A stretch of DNA of 64,000 nt, taken from Sarcophilus harrisii. Taxonomy: Eukaryota > Chordata > Mammalia > Dasyuromorphia > Dasyuridae. The position numbers and the translations under genes were made by a program. The notes under the pieces were generated by a model. That model searched no databases. It saw only the letters and a list, made by a program, of their open reading frames with translations, and had not been told where the DNA came from. The first letter of the stretch is position 1. Each line of letters begins with the position of its first letter. The DNA lies in contig NC_045428.1 of assembly GCF_902635505.1 (NCBI RefSeq), positions 152,097,641 to 152,161,640 of the forward strand. Reading direction: 5' to 3'. Below, piece by piece: positions 32,599 through 43,072 of the stretch.

Positions 32599-33124
32599 TA
32601 ATTAGTTAGCTTAAAAGAAAGATTGGGGCAGAATTGAGTATGAACTGACTAAAAAGTACAACTCTCTAGGAAAAGGTAAAAATAGCTATTATACAAATAA
32701 GGTGCAGAAGAAGAATAGACACAGAGTCATTAGACAGGGCAGGAGGGCTGGTAGTTCTGAAAAACTACTTATATTGGGAATGGGTTGAATAGGCAATACT
32801 ACATATATATCATGAAAGGTATAGCACCCTACAAAATCTACAAAGTAATAAGGGGGGAAGGATGATTAGAGAGGCAAGCAAAGGTTTGGGGAAGAGGACA
32901 AGGTAGAGATCCATGGATGGGGGGTGATATAAGAAACAGAAATAAAGCAAAGAGTTAGCAGAGATAGGGAAGAAGAGATACCCACAAACACTATAATAAG
33001 GATCAGAAATAGAATTTATTAGAGAAAAAAAGTATAGTAATTACTGCTTTTAGATAAAGTTAAACTTAAAGATTCCACTAAGAGAGAAATCTACATTATA
33101 TATCAGCTATACAAATATTGTTTT

Positions 33125-33296
33125 AGATACATGTTTACATATAGGTAAATGCATGTGTATATATGTTTATCTATATATGTGTGTGTATGTGTTTGAATAT
33201 ACTTAGATATGTATGTAGGTTGATTTGTGTATGAGTGGATGTAGGTATATGTATATGTATGGGTGGATCTGTGTGTAAGTGTGAATGTATATATAC

Positions 33297-33341
<45 letters not shown>

Positions 33342-33365
33342 CCTATATATTTATATATAAATATA
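33125..33365. repeat. (TATG/TGTA/TA)n simple repeat in HAL1 3' region
   Basis: About 240 bp of alternating pyrimidine-purine sequence, ending in an 18-20 bp pure TA run at about 33307-33332 and a TATATAAATATATC stretch. Confidence 0.85.
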
Positions 33366-33659
33366 TCTACTTAATTATTGCTTGATTAGGGAAGATAGGG
33401 GGGATGAAAGGGGAAAAAAAAGAATAAAGTAAAAAATGTGTGCAGCAGAGAACAAAAGAATAACCTATGAGGAAGCAAAGAAAAGATGGACATTCATGAA
33501 TGTAATTGCTTCCACCATTATATATCCTTTCTTGAACTGGTTATTTGTTATATATTTTTAATCTTCCTTGATATTTTGCTGGACACATGACAATGTTCTA
33601 TTCTATTTTGTTCTGTTTTATTCTGTTTTTTAAAAATAATAAAGTAAATAATTAAAAAT

Positions 33660-33965
33660 TTTGAATCTATTTCTCATGCTTGTAATGCTCCGGTCCCAAA
33701 ACTTACCCATACTTTTAAGTCCCCAGCTCAAAATCCCCATTCCTTCCTCAGTCTCATTAAAGAAGCCTTTTCTGAATATTCGGGGTTAATACATTCATTC
33801 ACCTCTTAGAATTCACCTAGTGTTGCATTTGTATTTCTCTTATGCACTCATTTTGTATTATTGTTATTTATATCTGTGTCATATCATCCACTAAATTATG
33901 TTATTTAATATTCATATATTCCCAAATGCCTAGCAAAGTGCTCTTAATAAATGTTTGTTACTGAA
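33660..33965 (+). repeat. L2 3' UTR end
   Basis: CTCATTAAAGAAGCCTTTTCTGAATATTC, TGTATTTCTCTTATGCACTC, CCCAAATGCCTAGCAAAGTGCTCTTAATAAATGTTTGTTACTGAAG in sense, reaching the L2 terminus. Confidence 0.75.
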
Positions 33966-34084
33966 GTTAGAAGTTATTCTCCAATATTTGTTACATTGCA
34001 TACAATAGATACTCAGAAATATTTGCTGGTTAAATGTATTAGTAAGTAGGCTTATTCAGAAGTGAACAAACGCAAATAAAGTAG

Positions 34085-34312
34085 AATTAATTATGATAAT
34101 AATAATAATAGCATTTATATAGTGCTTTAAGATTTATAAAGCACTTTACAAAGGTTACTTTTTATTCTCACAAAAACTTTGGAAGGCTGTTACCTCCATC
34201 TTACAATCAAGGAAACTGAGGAAAACAGAAGTTAAGTGACTTGTATAAGGTCATATAGTAAATGTCTGAGGCAACATTTGAACACGTTTTCATGACTCCA
34301 ATAATCATAACA
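34085..34312 (-). repeat. CORE-SINE/MIR
   Basis: AATAATAATAGCATTTATATAGTGCTTTAAGATTTATAAAGCACTTTAC, GGAAACTGAGGAAAACAGAAGTTAAGTGACTTG and AATGTCTGAGGCAACATTTGAAC in antisense order. Confidence 0.8.
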
Positions 34313-34317
34313 ATAAT

Positions 34318-34603
34318 AATGATATTACTAGCTAGCATTTATACAGCACTTACTATATTTTAGGTACTATGCTAATTATTTTACAAATACTATCTCATTT
34401 GAGATGTTAACCCTAGGAAACATCCCTGGGAGATAGGTTACTATTATTATTCCTTTTTTACTGTTAAGGAAACTGAGGCAAACAGAAGTTGAAATAACTT
34501 TCCCAGGGTTGCTTATCTATTAAGCATTTAAAGAGGAATCTAAATTTAGGTCTCCTGACTCCAGGTCTAGAGTTTTATGCTCCATATACCACTTAGCTGC
34601 CAC
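34318..34603 (-). repeat. CORE-SINE/MIR, nearly full length
   Basis: GCTAGCATTTATACAGCACTTACTATATTTTAGGTACTATGC, ACTATCTCATTTGAG, AAGGAAACTGAGGCAAACAG, GTCTCCTGACTCCAGGTC … CCACTTAGCTGCCA. It lies head to tail with the previous one. Confidence 0.8.
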
Positions 34604-34779
34604 TCTAGGAACAAAAGAGCAGAATTGATTAATTTTAAATGACCTTATCAAATTCTTCTAGAAATTAGATTTCTTGAGTCAATGATGGTAAACATGAGAG
34701 AGTGAAATGCCCAATGATAAAGATACACAAATAAAAATCTTCTGAAAGTCCATATGTAAAATGAACTCCATCAGGATTT

Positions 34780-37700
34780 AAAAAAATTTTTTTAATAGCT
34801 TTTTATTTACAAGTTATATGCATGGGTAATTTTACAGCATTGACAATTGCCAAACCTTTTGTTCTAATTTTTCCCCTCCTTTCCCCCAACCCCTCCCCTA
34901 GATGGCAGGATGACCAATACATGTTAAATATATTTAAGTATAAATTAAATACAAGATAAGTATACATGACCAAACCGTTATTTTGCTGTACAAAAAGAAT
35001 CGGACTCTGAAATATTGTAAATTAGCCTGTGAAGGAAATCCAAAATGCAGGTAGGCAAAAATATAGGGATTGGGAATTCAATGTAATGGTTCTTAGTCAT
35101 CTCCCAGAGTTCTTTTGCTGGGTGTAGCAGGTTCAGTTCATTACTGCTCCATTGGAACTGATTTGGTTCATCTCATTGCTGAGGATGGCCAGGTCCATCA
35201 GAATTCATCATCACATAGTATTTTTGTTGAAGTATATAATGATCTCCTGGCCCTGCTCATTTCACTCAGCATCAGTTCGTGTAAATCTCTCCAGGCCTTT
35301 CTGAAATCAGCCTGTTGGTCATTTCTTACTGAACAATAATATTCCATAATATTCATATACCATAATTTATTCAGCCATTCTCCAATTGATGGACATCCAC
35401 TCAGTTTCCAGTTTCTGGCCACTACAAAGAGGGCTGTCACAAACATTCTTGCACATACAGGTCTCTTTCCCTTCTTTATGATCTCTTTGGGATATAAGCT
35501 CAGTAATAACATTGTTGGATCAAAGGGTATGCCCAGTTTGATAACTTTTTTAGCATAGTTCCAAATTGGTCTCCAGAATGGTTGGATGTATTCACAATTC
35601 CACCAACAATGTATTAATGTCCCTGTTTTCCCACATCCCCTCCAACATTCCGTATTATCTTTCTCTGTCATTCTAGCCAGTCTCACAGGTGTATAGTGGT
35701 AACTCAGAGTTGTCTTAATTTGCATTTCTCTGATTAATACTGACTTGGAGCATCTTTTCATATGGCTAGAAATAGTTTCAATTTCTTTCTCTGAGAATTG
35801 TCTGTTCATATCCTTTGACTATTTATCAATTGGAGAATGGCTTGATTTCTTATAAATTAGAGTCAATTCTCTATATATTTTGGAAATGAGGCCTTTATCA
35901 GAACCTTTGATTGTAAAAATGTTTTCCCAGTTTATTGCTTTCCTTCTAATCTTGTCTGCATTCATTTTCTTTGTACAAAAACTTTTCAATTTGATATAAT
36001 CAAAATTTTCTATTTTGTGATCAGTAATGATGTCTAGTTCTTCTTTGGTCATAAATTCCTTCCTCTTCCACAGGTCTGAGAGGTAAACTATCCTGTGTTC
36101 CTCTAATTTATTTATAATTTCATTCTTTATGCCTAGGTCATGAACCCATTTTGACCTTATCTTGGTGTATGGTGTTGTGTGGGACGATGCCTAGTTTCTG
36201 CCATACTAGTTTCCATTTTTCCCAGCAATTTTTGTCAAACAGTGAGTTCTTATTCCAAAAGCTGGGGTCTCTGGGTTTGTCAAACACTAGAGCATTAAGG
36301 TTATTGACTGTTTTGTTCTTTGAACCTAACCTACTCCATTGATCAACTAATCTATTTCTTAGCCAGTACCAAATGGTTTTGGTAACTGCTGCTTTATAAT
36401 ATAATTTTAGATCTGGTATAGCTAGGCCACCAACATTTGATTTTTTTTTCCATTAATTCCCTTGAAATTCTTGTTTGTTTTTCCATATGAACTTTGTTGT
36501 AATTTTTTCTAGGTCATTAAAATAGTTTTTTGGGAGTCTGATTGGTGTAGCGCTAAACAAAAAGATTAGTTTAGGTAGTATTGTCATCTTTACTATATTT
36601 GCTTTCCCTATCCAAGAGCATTTAATATTTTTCCAATTGGTTAGCTCAGACTTAATTTGTGTGGAAAGTGTTTTGTAGTTTTGCTCATAAAGTTTCTGAT
36701 TTTCCCTTGGCAGATAGATTCCTAAGTATTTTATACTATCAGGAGTTAATTTAAATGGAATTTCTCTTTGTAACTGACTGTTAGATTTTGTTAGTGATAA
36801 ATAATAATGCTTTTGACTTATGTGGGTTTATTTTGTATCCTGCAACTTTGCTAAAGTTATGGATTATTTCCAATAACTTTTTAGTAGAATCTCTGGGGTT
36901 CTCTAAGTGTACCATCATATCATCAGCAAAGAGTGATAGTTTCCTCATTGCCTACTCTAATTCCTTTAATCTCTTTCTCAACTCTTATTGCCAAAGCTAG
37001 CATTTCTAATACAATATTGAATAGTAACGGTGATAATGGGCAACTTCGTTTCACTCCCGATCTTATTGGGAAATGGTTGCAGTTTTTCCCCATTACATAT
37101 GATGTGTACTGATGGTTTTAAATAGATGCTACTGATTATTTTAAGGAAAAGTCCATTTATTCCTGTACTCTCAAGTGTTTTTAATAGGAATGGATGTTGG
37201 ATTTTATCAAATGCTTTTTCTACATCAATTGAGAAGATCATATGGTTTTTGTTAGTTTGGTTATTAATATGGCCAATTATATTGATAGTTTTCCTAATAT
37301 TGAACCAGTGCTGCATTCCTGGTATAAATCCTACTTGATCATGGTGTATTATCCTGGGGAGGATTTTCTGTAGTATTTTTGCTAATATCTTATTTAAGAT
37401 TTTAGCATCAATATTCATTACGGAGATAGGTCTATAATTTTCTTTCTTTGTTTTCAACCTACCAGGTTTAGATATCAGTGCCATGTCTGTGTCATAAAAG
37501 GAATTTGGTAGGACTCCTTCATTGCCTATTTTATCAAATAATTTATATAGCATCGGGGCTAATTGTTCTTTGAATGTTTGGTAGAATTCACATGTAAATC
37601 CATCTAGTCCTGGGGATTTTTTCTTAGGGAGTTGATTAATAGCTTGTTCTATTTCTTTTTCTGAAATGGGACTATTCAAGCAATTTACTTCCTCCTCTGT

Positions 37701-37969
37701 TAATCTGGGAAGCCTATATTTTTGGAGGTAGTCATTTCACTTAGGTTATCAAATTTATTGGCATAAAGTTGGGCAAAGTAACTCCTTATTATTGCTCTAA
37801 TTTCCTCTTCATTGGTGGAAAGTTCTCCCTTTTCATTTTTAACACTACTAATTTGATTTTCCTCCCTCCTTTTTCTAAGCAGATTTACCAAACACTTATC
37901 TATTTTATTGGTTTTTTCATACAACCAACTCTTAGTTTTATTTATTAGTTCAATAGTTTTTTTACTTTC
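34780..37969 (-). mobile_element. 5'-truncated L1 with broken ORF2
   Basis: The 3' UTR is at the left (34780-35190). ORF2 begins mid-protein at [13 protein letters not shown]-like sequence, equivalent to about residue 367 of the copy at 48726. Open pieces are 37700-37924, 36978-37679 (RT region [12 protein letters not shown]), 35819-36052 and 35198-35809 ([16 protein letters not shown]). Compared with the open copy there is a 4-bp deletion at about 37735, a 1-bp insertion at about 37072 and further shifts, so it is dead. AACTCCATCAGGATTT flanks it perfectly at 34764-34779 and 37970-37985 (16 bp), and the cleavage site fits TTTT/A. Confidence 0.95.
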
Positions 37970-37985
37970 AACTCCATCAGGATTT

Positions 37986-38370
37986 TACTAAAAATCATTA
38001 CTATGAAAAATCAAGGTGGAGATTATTTGTATCTTTAAAATGTAAATATTCATTTATTCTTCTATTTTTGTCTTTCAATTTTGCCCTTCATGCCAAAGAG
38101 ATATCATTGCTGTCCCTCCATTATTTTTCTTTCTCATATCTACTTTCTTTCGTTAATAGACACACATATACATACATACATACAGACATACATAAATACA
38201 TGCACACATACCACTACAAACAGAGAATCCTACATATTTTGCTGCTAAAAATTAGTTTCATGAAGGTAGGTAGAGGATTTCCCATGGGGTCAGGGGAAGT
38301 CCAGAGCAGTCCTGGGATGCATTAGTGTTGAGATCTGTGCTAGTTAATTGCTAGTTAATTATTTCATAGC
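37986..38370. other. Unassigned DNA with (ACAT)n
   Basis: A short (CATA/ACAT)n microsatellite lies at about 38161-38200. Nothing else was recognised. Confidence 0.45.
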
Positions 38371-38374
38371 TTTT

Positions 38375-38520
38375 CCCTTTCTACCCTAGGGTAGGGATCT
38401 TGTCTTTATTTTATTTTTATTGTCCACAGAGCATATTACAGTACTTCAGGGCCTTACATAGTAGGCACTCAATAAATAAATATTTATTGCACAATTATTG
38501 CAATCAATTAATTGATTGCA
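38375..38520 (+). repeat. L2 3' end
   Basis: TAGGGTAGGGATCTTGTCTTTATTTTATTTTTATTGTCCACAGAGC … CCTTACATAGTAGGCACTCAATAAATAAATATTTATTGC is the sense L2 terminus. Confidence 0.8.
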
Positions 38521-38524
38521 AAAT

Positions 38525-38985
38525 TAATTAAAATCAAATTAGGCCACACAGTTTACCTTTCCTGGAAAACCACATTAGAAGTGTTTTAATGGATATAAAT
38601 TAGATAAATACTGTAGGCCAGTATTTATATTTGAAATTGAGGAGAGAAACAAAATTTATCTCTTTGGGGCAATAACTAGCTGTCTAAAGTAGTGGAGGTA
38701 TGTTACTCCAACAATGAATGCTAAGAGAAAAAAAAAAACTTTTATCTAATCTTTTAATTAAACTGGATCTGCTAGCAATTATCTCTAACAGATATTAGGA
38801 CTCTTGAGACCAACTTTATTGAGACATGGAAATATTTGTTGAATTACTGAATAGATAACACCTTGTAATGTCTGGTGAATTGTCTGGTATTTCTCTATTA
38901 CTGTTAAGTATCACTGTGAGGTTGCTCAATTTGGTGGAATTGAACCTTACATATTTGAAGACTAAATCTCAGAGGAAATGGTCTT
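38525..38985. other. Unassigned DNA
   Basis: No gene or repeat recognised. Confidence 0.4.
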
Positions 38986-38989
38986 AGCA

Positions 38990-39058
38990 TCCCAAGAATT
39001 CAACACAGTGGATTGCACTCATTAGGCACTTAATAAATGTTCTTTGAATTGAAGAAAA
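38990..39058 (+). repeat. L2 3' terminus
   Basis: GATTGCACTCATTAGGCACTTAATAAATGTTCTTTGAATTGAAG. Confidence 0.7.
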
Positions 39059-39177
39059 TTGAAATAGCACTTAGTTTCCCTGAGCCAGAATAAGAAAATC
39101 ACCAAATATCAGGACATTTATGTAATTTGTACCTAAACAAAAATACCCTCTGTAATGCATTTAATGAGTGATCATAG

Positions 39178-39372
39178 AAACTGTGAGGTGGTATAGTGGA
39201 CAGGGCACCAGACCTGCAGTCAGAAAGCCCTAAATTCAAATCCAGCTTCAGATATTTGCTATATTACTATATATAACTAGGCAAGTCAGTTGATCAAATG
39301 AGATAATAATTCTAGAGCATTTAGCACAATGCCTGGAACACAGCATTATATAAATACCATTATTATTAATTA
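39178..39372 (+). repeat. CORE-SINE
   Basis: GAGGTGGTATAGTGGACAGGGCACCAGACCTGCAGTCAG, AATTCAAATCCAGCTTCAGATA, GAGCATTTAGCACAATGCCTGGAACACAGCA, TATAAATACCATTATTATT. The core is partly deleted. Confidence 0.8.
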
Positions 39373-39397
39373 TTTATCTGGCCTTTGTGTAAAGATC

Positions 39398-39603
39398 TTA
39401 GGACAGGTAGGTGGTATAAGAGATAGAGTGCCATGCCTGAAATCCAAGTTCCAATCTGGCCTAAGGCACTTACTTGCTTCTGGGCAAGTCATTTTATCCT
39501 ATTTGCTTCAGTTCCTCATCTGTAAAATGAGTAAGAGAAGGAAATGGCAAACTCCTCCAGAATCTTGGACACAACTGAAAATCAACTCAACAATAACAAA
39601 AAA
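39398..39603 (+). repeat. MAR1-like SINE
   Basis: GGACAGGTAGGTGGTATAAGAGATAGAGTGCC head, GTTCCTCATCTGTAAAATGAG, GAGAAGGAAATGGCAAACTCCTCCAGAATCTTGG, ACACAACTGAAAATCAACTCAACAATAAC tail. Confidence 0.85.
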
Positions 39604-39639
39604 GATTTCCAAACAAGTCATTAATGCTCCAAAAAATGA

Positions 39640-41625
39640 GTTAGATATTACTAATTGTTAAGAAGTTTTTCTTTATCAAGCCTAAATCTGCCTCTTTGCA
39701 TTTTTTTACCCATGATTCCTAGTTCTTCTCTTAAGGATTAAAGAGAATGATCAAATGGCTCTGTCATATGTATTTTTGTTCATATCAAATATCCTCAGTT
39801 CCTTCAACCAGTCCTCATATGGCATGATCTTAAAGTCCTTCATCATTTTGGTTGCCCTTTTTTGTTTGTTTGTTAACACTCTGCACTTGTCAAAATCCTT
39901 TCTAAAATGTGAAGCCTAGAGCTGGAATTGATTATAGTGTTCCAGACTGATCTGTGTACAGGGAAGAGTACAGTGGAACTCTTACTTTCCTAATCCTGGA
40001 AACTATACTTCTTTTAATGTATCTTAAAATTGTGTTAATTTTTATCAATGCCCAGATTACATTGTCGACTCAATGATTTTGCAGTTAGTAGACTACTAAA
40101 ACTCCCACATCTTTTAAAAATGAACTGCTAACTTTGTTTGTACTTGTAAATTTAATTCCTAGAACTTGTAGCCTAACTTCGTACTTGTGAATTTAATTCT
40201 TAGAACTCAAATGTAAAACCACATTTTTTTATGTTGAAAACTATATGTGTATTTGAAAAAATGAAATACTATTGAGAAAAGGGGAAAAAAAGAACCAATG
40301 GATAGTACACAGAGCTTCTCAGCTCCCTTGGGGAGGGGACTGAAGACTGAGAAAATTAGACCCTGGAAACATGGGGATAGGGCTATCTATTTATATATCT
40401 GCAGAGGATACAATAATTCCCTCCTGTAAGGGGCATGGTAGAAATATCAGGTAAACAGAAGCAAAGTAAAAGAAGTCTGTGATTTGCCAATTTGAGTCTC
40501 ACTTCTTCTTAGCTTCCTTGCAGACCATAACATACCTCTGGGCCACACTGAAGGCAGGAGAATAGCCATCTGTATAGGAGGTATCTTCAAACAGTACAGA
40601 GCAGTCTTCCTGGGGCCATTGTGGGGGAGTGTGAATCAAAGTGCAGTAGAAGCAGGTGGTTTGGGAGTGCAATGCCAGCACAAGCTGACTCTTCTGGAAT
40701 AAAGCTTTAGGATATGTCTTAAGATTGATCTTCCATTGTGGTAGTGGGATGATACGACTTTGGTTCAAAGTGTACCTCTCTTTGCCTTCTTCATCATCCT
40801 TCAATGTCATCCACTTTATATTTGTTGGTGGCATATAACTGACCAGTTCTGCTGGAATCCACTGCTTATCCCCATCTACACCTTTTAACCTGGTTTAGCT
40901 ACATAGTAACCTGAAGCTGGAATAGCCCTGCATAGAGGTGGAGGCTTTTCTTGGGTTATCCAGTCCACAAAGGCAATTGTCAAAAGGCATTGGCTGACTG
41001 TTGCAATATCAACATCCCTTGGCTCATGGTTTTCTGAGGAGATTCTACATTCTCCTTTCTTCCAGCAATCTTAATCTCAGCAGTCTTATCCAGAGTTCTG
41101 TGCAATGTATTGCCTCTACCTTTGCATCTGCCTAGATTGTGGTATAGAGACCTTGAAGCTTTATCCAGTAATATTTCTTTTATTTTCTGTCTTCATTTGC
41201 TCATGGGTCTTCTGATTATTGATCATGTTATGTTCACTTCCGAAGCATTCTTCCTGAGTTTGCTTGATCAGTTGATGGAGCTTTGAGAGTAGTTCAGCTC
41301 TTTGGAAGTCTCTTGACATTAATGCCATGCTGGGGTTAACATGGTTTTCAAAGATGAGCCAAAATAAGCCAATGGAGGATGTGAAGACTGCAGGGAAGAC
41401 AACTACAACATTTCACTCCCCAAACTTTTCTCATCTTCGGTTGTGGAGCAGGGAATCAAAACCACATTTTTTCCCTATTAAATTCAATCTTATTTGTTTT
41501 ATCCCAACATTTTACCCTGTCATGAACTTTTTGGATCCTAGATATATCTTCTAGTGTCATAATTATCACTCCCAGTTTTGTGTCATGTTCAAAGATAAAT
41601 GGACATGCCACCAGAAACCTCTTTC
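39640..41625 (-). repeat. L3/CR1 LINE split by SGF29 retrocopy
   Basis: Antisense L3/CR1 3' text runs from 39660 (TTTTTCTTTATCAAGCCTAAATCTGCCTCTTTGC, CCTCAGTTCCTTCAACCAGTCCTCATATGGCATG, AAGAGTACAGTGGAAC) to about 40229. It resumes at 41458 with ACCACATTTTTTCCCTATTAAATTCAATCTTATTTG, CATGAACTTTTTGGATCCTAG, TCACTCCCAGTTTTGTGTCATG. It is interrupted only by the retrocopy. Confidence 0.75.
40230..41457 (-). pseudogene. SGF29: SGF29 processed pseudogene
   Basis: An intronless relic of the SAGA-associated factor 29 mRNA; the parent is the tandem-Tudor H3K4me3 reader of SAGA/ATAC. The ATG lies at 41326-41328 and reads as MALMSRDFQRAELLSKLHQL, then IKQTQEECFGSEHNMINNQK, as in the SGF29 N-terminus. 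Further on come KPPPLCRAIPASGYYVAKPG and GVDGDKQWIPAELVSY. A 111-codon open stretch (40499-40834) holds EEGKERYTLNQSRIIPLPQW, LHSQTTCFYCTLIHTPPQ and the end SVAQRYVMVCKEAKKK before TGA at 40499-40501. Several in-frame stops break the N-terminal half, and a frameshift lies near 40835. AAAACCACATTTTTT flanks it at 40215-40229 and 41458-41472. Family assignment is from memory of the human protein but the match is extensive. Confidence 0.92.
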
Positions 41626-41629
41626 CAGA

Positions 41630-42570
41630 TTGGCCCTTTCTGACCCTTTTCAGGTTTACCAATGGTGTTCATCTGGCCACTTAACTCTCACCTGTGGCTC
41701 CAAGCAGCTGTAACATGTGCAGTGGCCACACCTTTGTAAACCAATTCAGCAGACAAGCTACCAGGTTGAGGTTAACTGATGGGCCACAAACTCATCTGTG
41801 ACTGTTAGGTGAATGTGTACCCTAAGCATGTAAAGATTTCCTCTAGTGGAATGGGTGAATAAAAACAATTTGTTCCAATGATTAAGGTGACTAAAGGAGG
41901 AAATATGGAGTGCTTAGAGCTTGGTCAGCCATTGAAGATGCCAAGGTTATCTATTGCATCTTACACTATCACCAGTTATCTTGACTTTGATTTGTCACTG
42001 GATTTTGATGTCTCTAGAAGAAAAAGTGAGGTTGATGATTTTATACAACTCTGCCTAATTTAAATCCAATTCATGCATGAATCAAAACATCCTGTAATGT
42101 TACTGTCCTCTTCAAAAATTAAGGACAAGCAATAACAATTTCCAAGTGAATATAGAACCATTAAAGCATTTGCTCTTTGGGTCTGGTCATTCAATTAAGA
42201 CTGAATTTATCTAACAATAAATTTGTTTTTTTTTAAGTTCTCATCTCTCTATCTAATTCATGAAAATAGTGTGAGTCTTTCTCAACTGAGCAAAAGGATT
42301 CTTTGTGGCCAAGAGTTCCCTAAATCAGCAATTATTCTATAATTAAGAATTAATGATAGATGTTTCCTCTTTCTTTACTTAAGATTATTGACTACGATTC
42401 AGAGAGTGCTACATTTTAAGAGATGGCAACAATCCTTTTCATAACTGAACTTAGCAAACCAGTCAGTGCAAATATTAATGGTCAAAATGGCATCAAGTTC
42501 AATAACTGGAATCTCCACTATAGATATGTACTTTGCCTTAGTTCTTCTTAGTATGTGAAAGTAGCCTCAA
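41630..42570. other. Unassigned DNA
   Basis: No gene or clear repeat is visible. A short frame at 41878-42063 has no domain. Confidence 0.4.
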
Positions 42571-42574
42571 CTTT

Positions 42575-42915
42575 CTTTTAAAATAGCTTTTTATTTTTTC
42601 TAAATACATGTAAAGATAGTTTTCAACATTCTCCTTTGCAAAACCCTATATTCCAATTTTTTTCTCTTCCTTTCCTTTCCTCCCTTCCCATAGACAGTGA
42701 GTTAATTAGGCTAAACACGTGCAGTTCTTCTAAACATATTTTCATATTTGTCATGCTGTACAAGACAAGTCAGATCAAAGAGGGAAAGATTCCCATGAGA
42801 AAGAAAAGACAACAAATAACAAAAGGTAAAATTACTATGCTTAGATTCACATTCAGTCTCTTTCTGGGATGCAGATGATTCTCTCCACCACAAGTCTATT
42901 GGAATTGTGACCTCT
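42575..42915 (-). mobile_element. L1 3'-UTR fragment
   Basis: The plus strand reads AAATAGCTTTTTATTTTTTCTAAATACATG, AAGATAGTTTTCAACATTC, TCTTCTAAACATATTTTCATATTTGTCATGCTGTACAAG and CACATTCAGTCTCTTTCTGGGATGCAGATGATTCTC. This is the antisense 3' UTR of the same L1 subfamily as 4822-5170 and 25075-25665. Confidence 0.8.
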
Positions 42916-43072
42916 ACTTTTTTGCTGTCAGTTACTCTACTTTTAAACTTGGTAAAATTGGCATATTCTGTAACTCTCAGCTTCTTTGGATTTTGATCCC
43001 CTTTATTGGGGATATTTAATATGAATGAAGAGTAGGTTGGGGGCTGTGATAATTAATTTCAAATATTTAATG

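Larger units (their letters stand above)
30465..33655 (+). mobile_element. HAL1 (half-L1) element, near full length, broken
   Basis: It starts with an L1-like GGGGGAGGATTCTGGGAA 5' end and a 5' UTR of about 650 bp. A decayed ORF1 follows. The frame open at 30715-31335 covers UTR plus N-terminal sequence; around 31530-31900 the ORF1 motifs IIGLPE and GATIRIVQDLSATTMKDHRFWNN are readable but interrupted by several stops and shifts. No reverse transcriptase follows, only a 3' region ending …GGACACATGACAATGTTC and ATAATAAAGTAAATAATTAAAAAT at about 33655. ORF1 without ORF2 is the HAL1 definition; these are mobilised by L1 in trans. An L1 3' end interrupts it at 32133-32598. Confidence 0.7.

Noticed and set aside
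35115-37338. Plus-strand frames of 63-74 codons across the truncated L1
   Set aside because: Antisense shadows of the broken ORF2.
38161-38200. Regular CATA repeats as a CRISPR-like array
   Set aside because: Simple microsatellite without spacers, in a mammalian genome.
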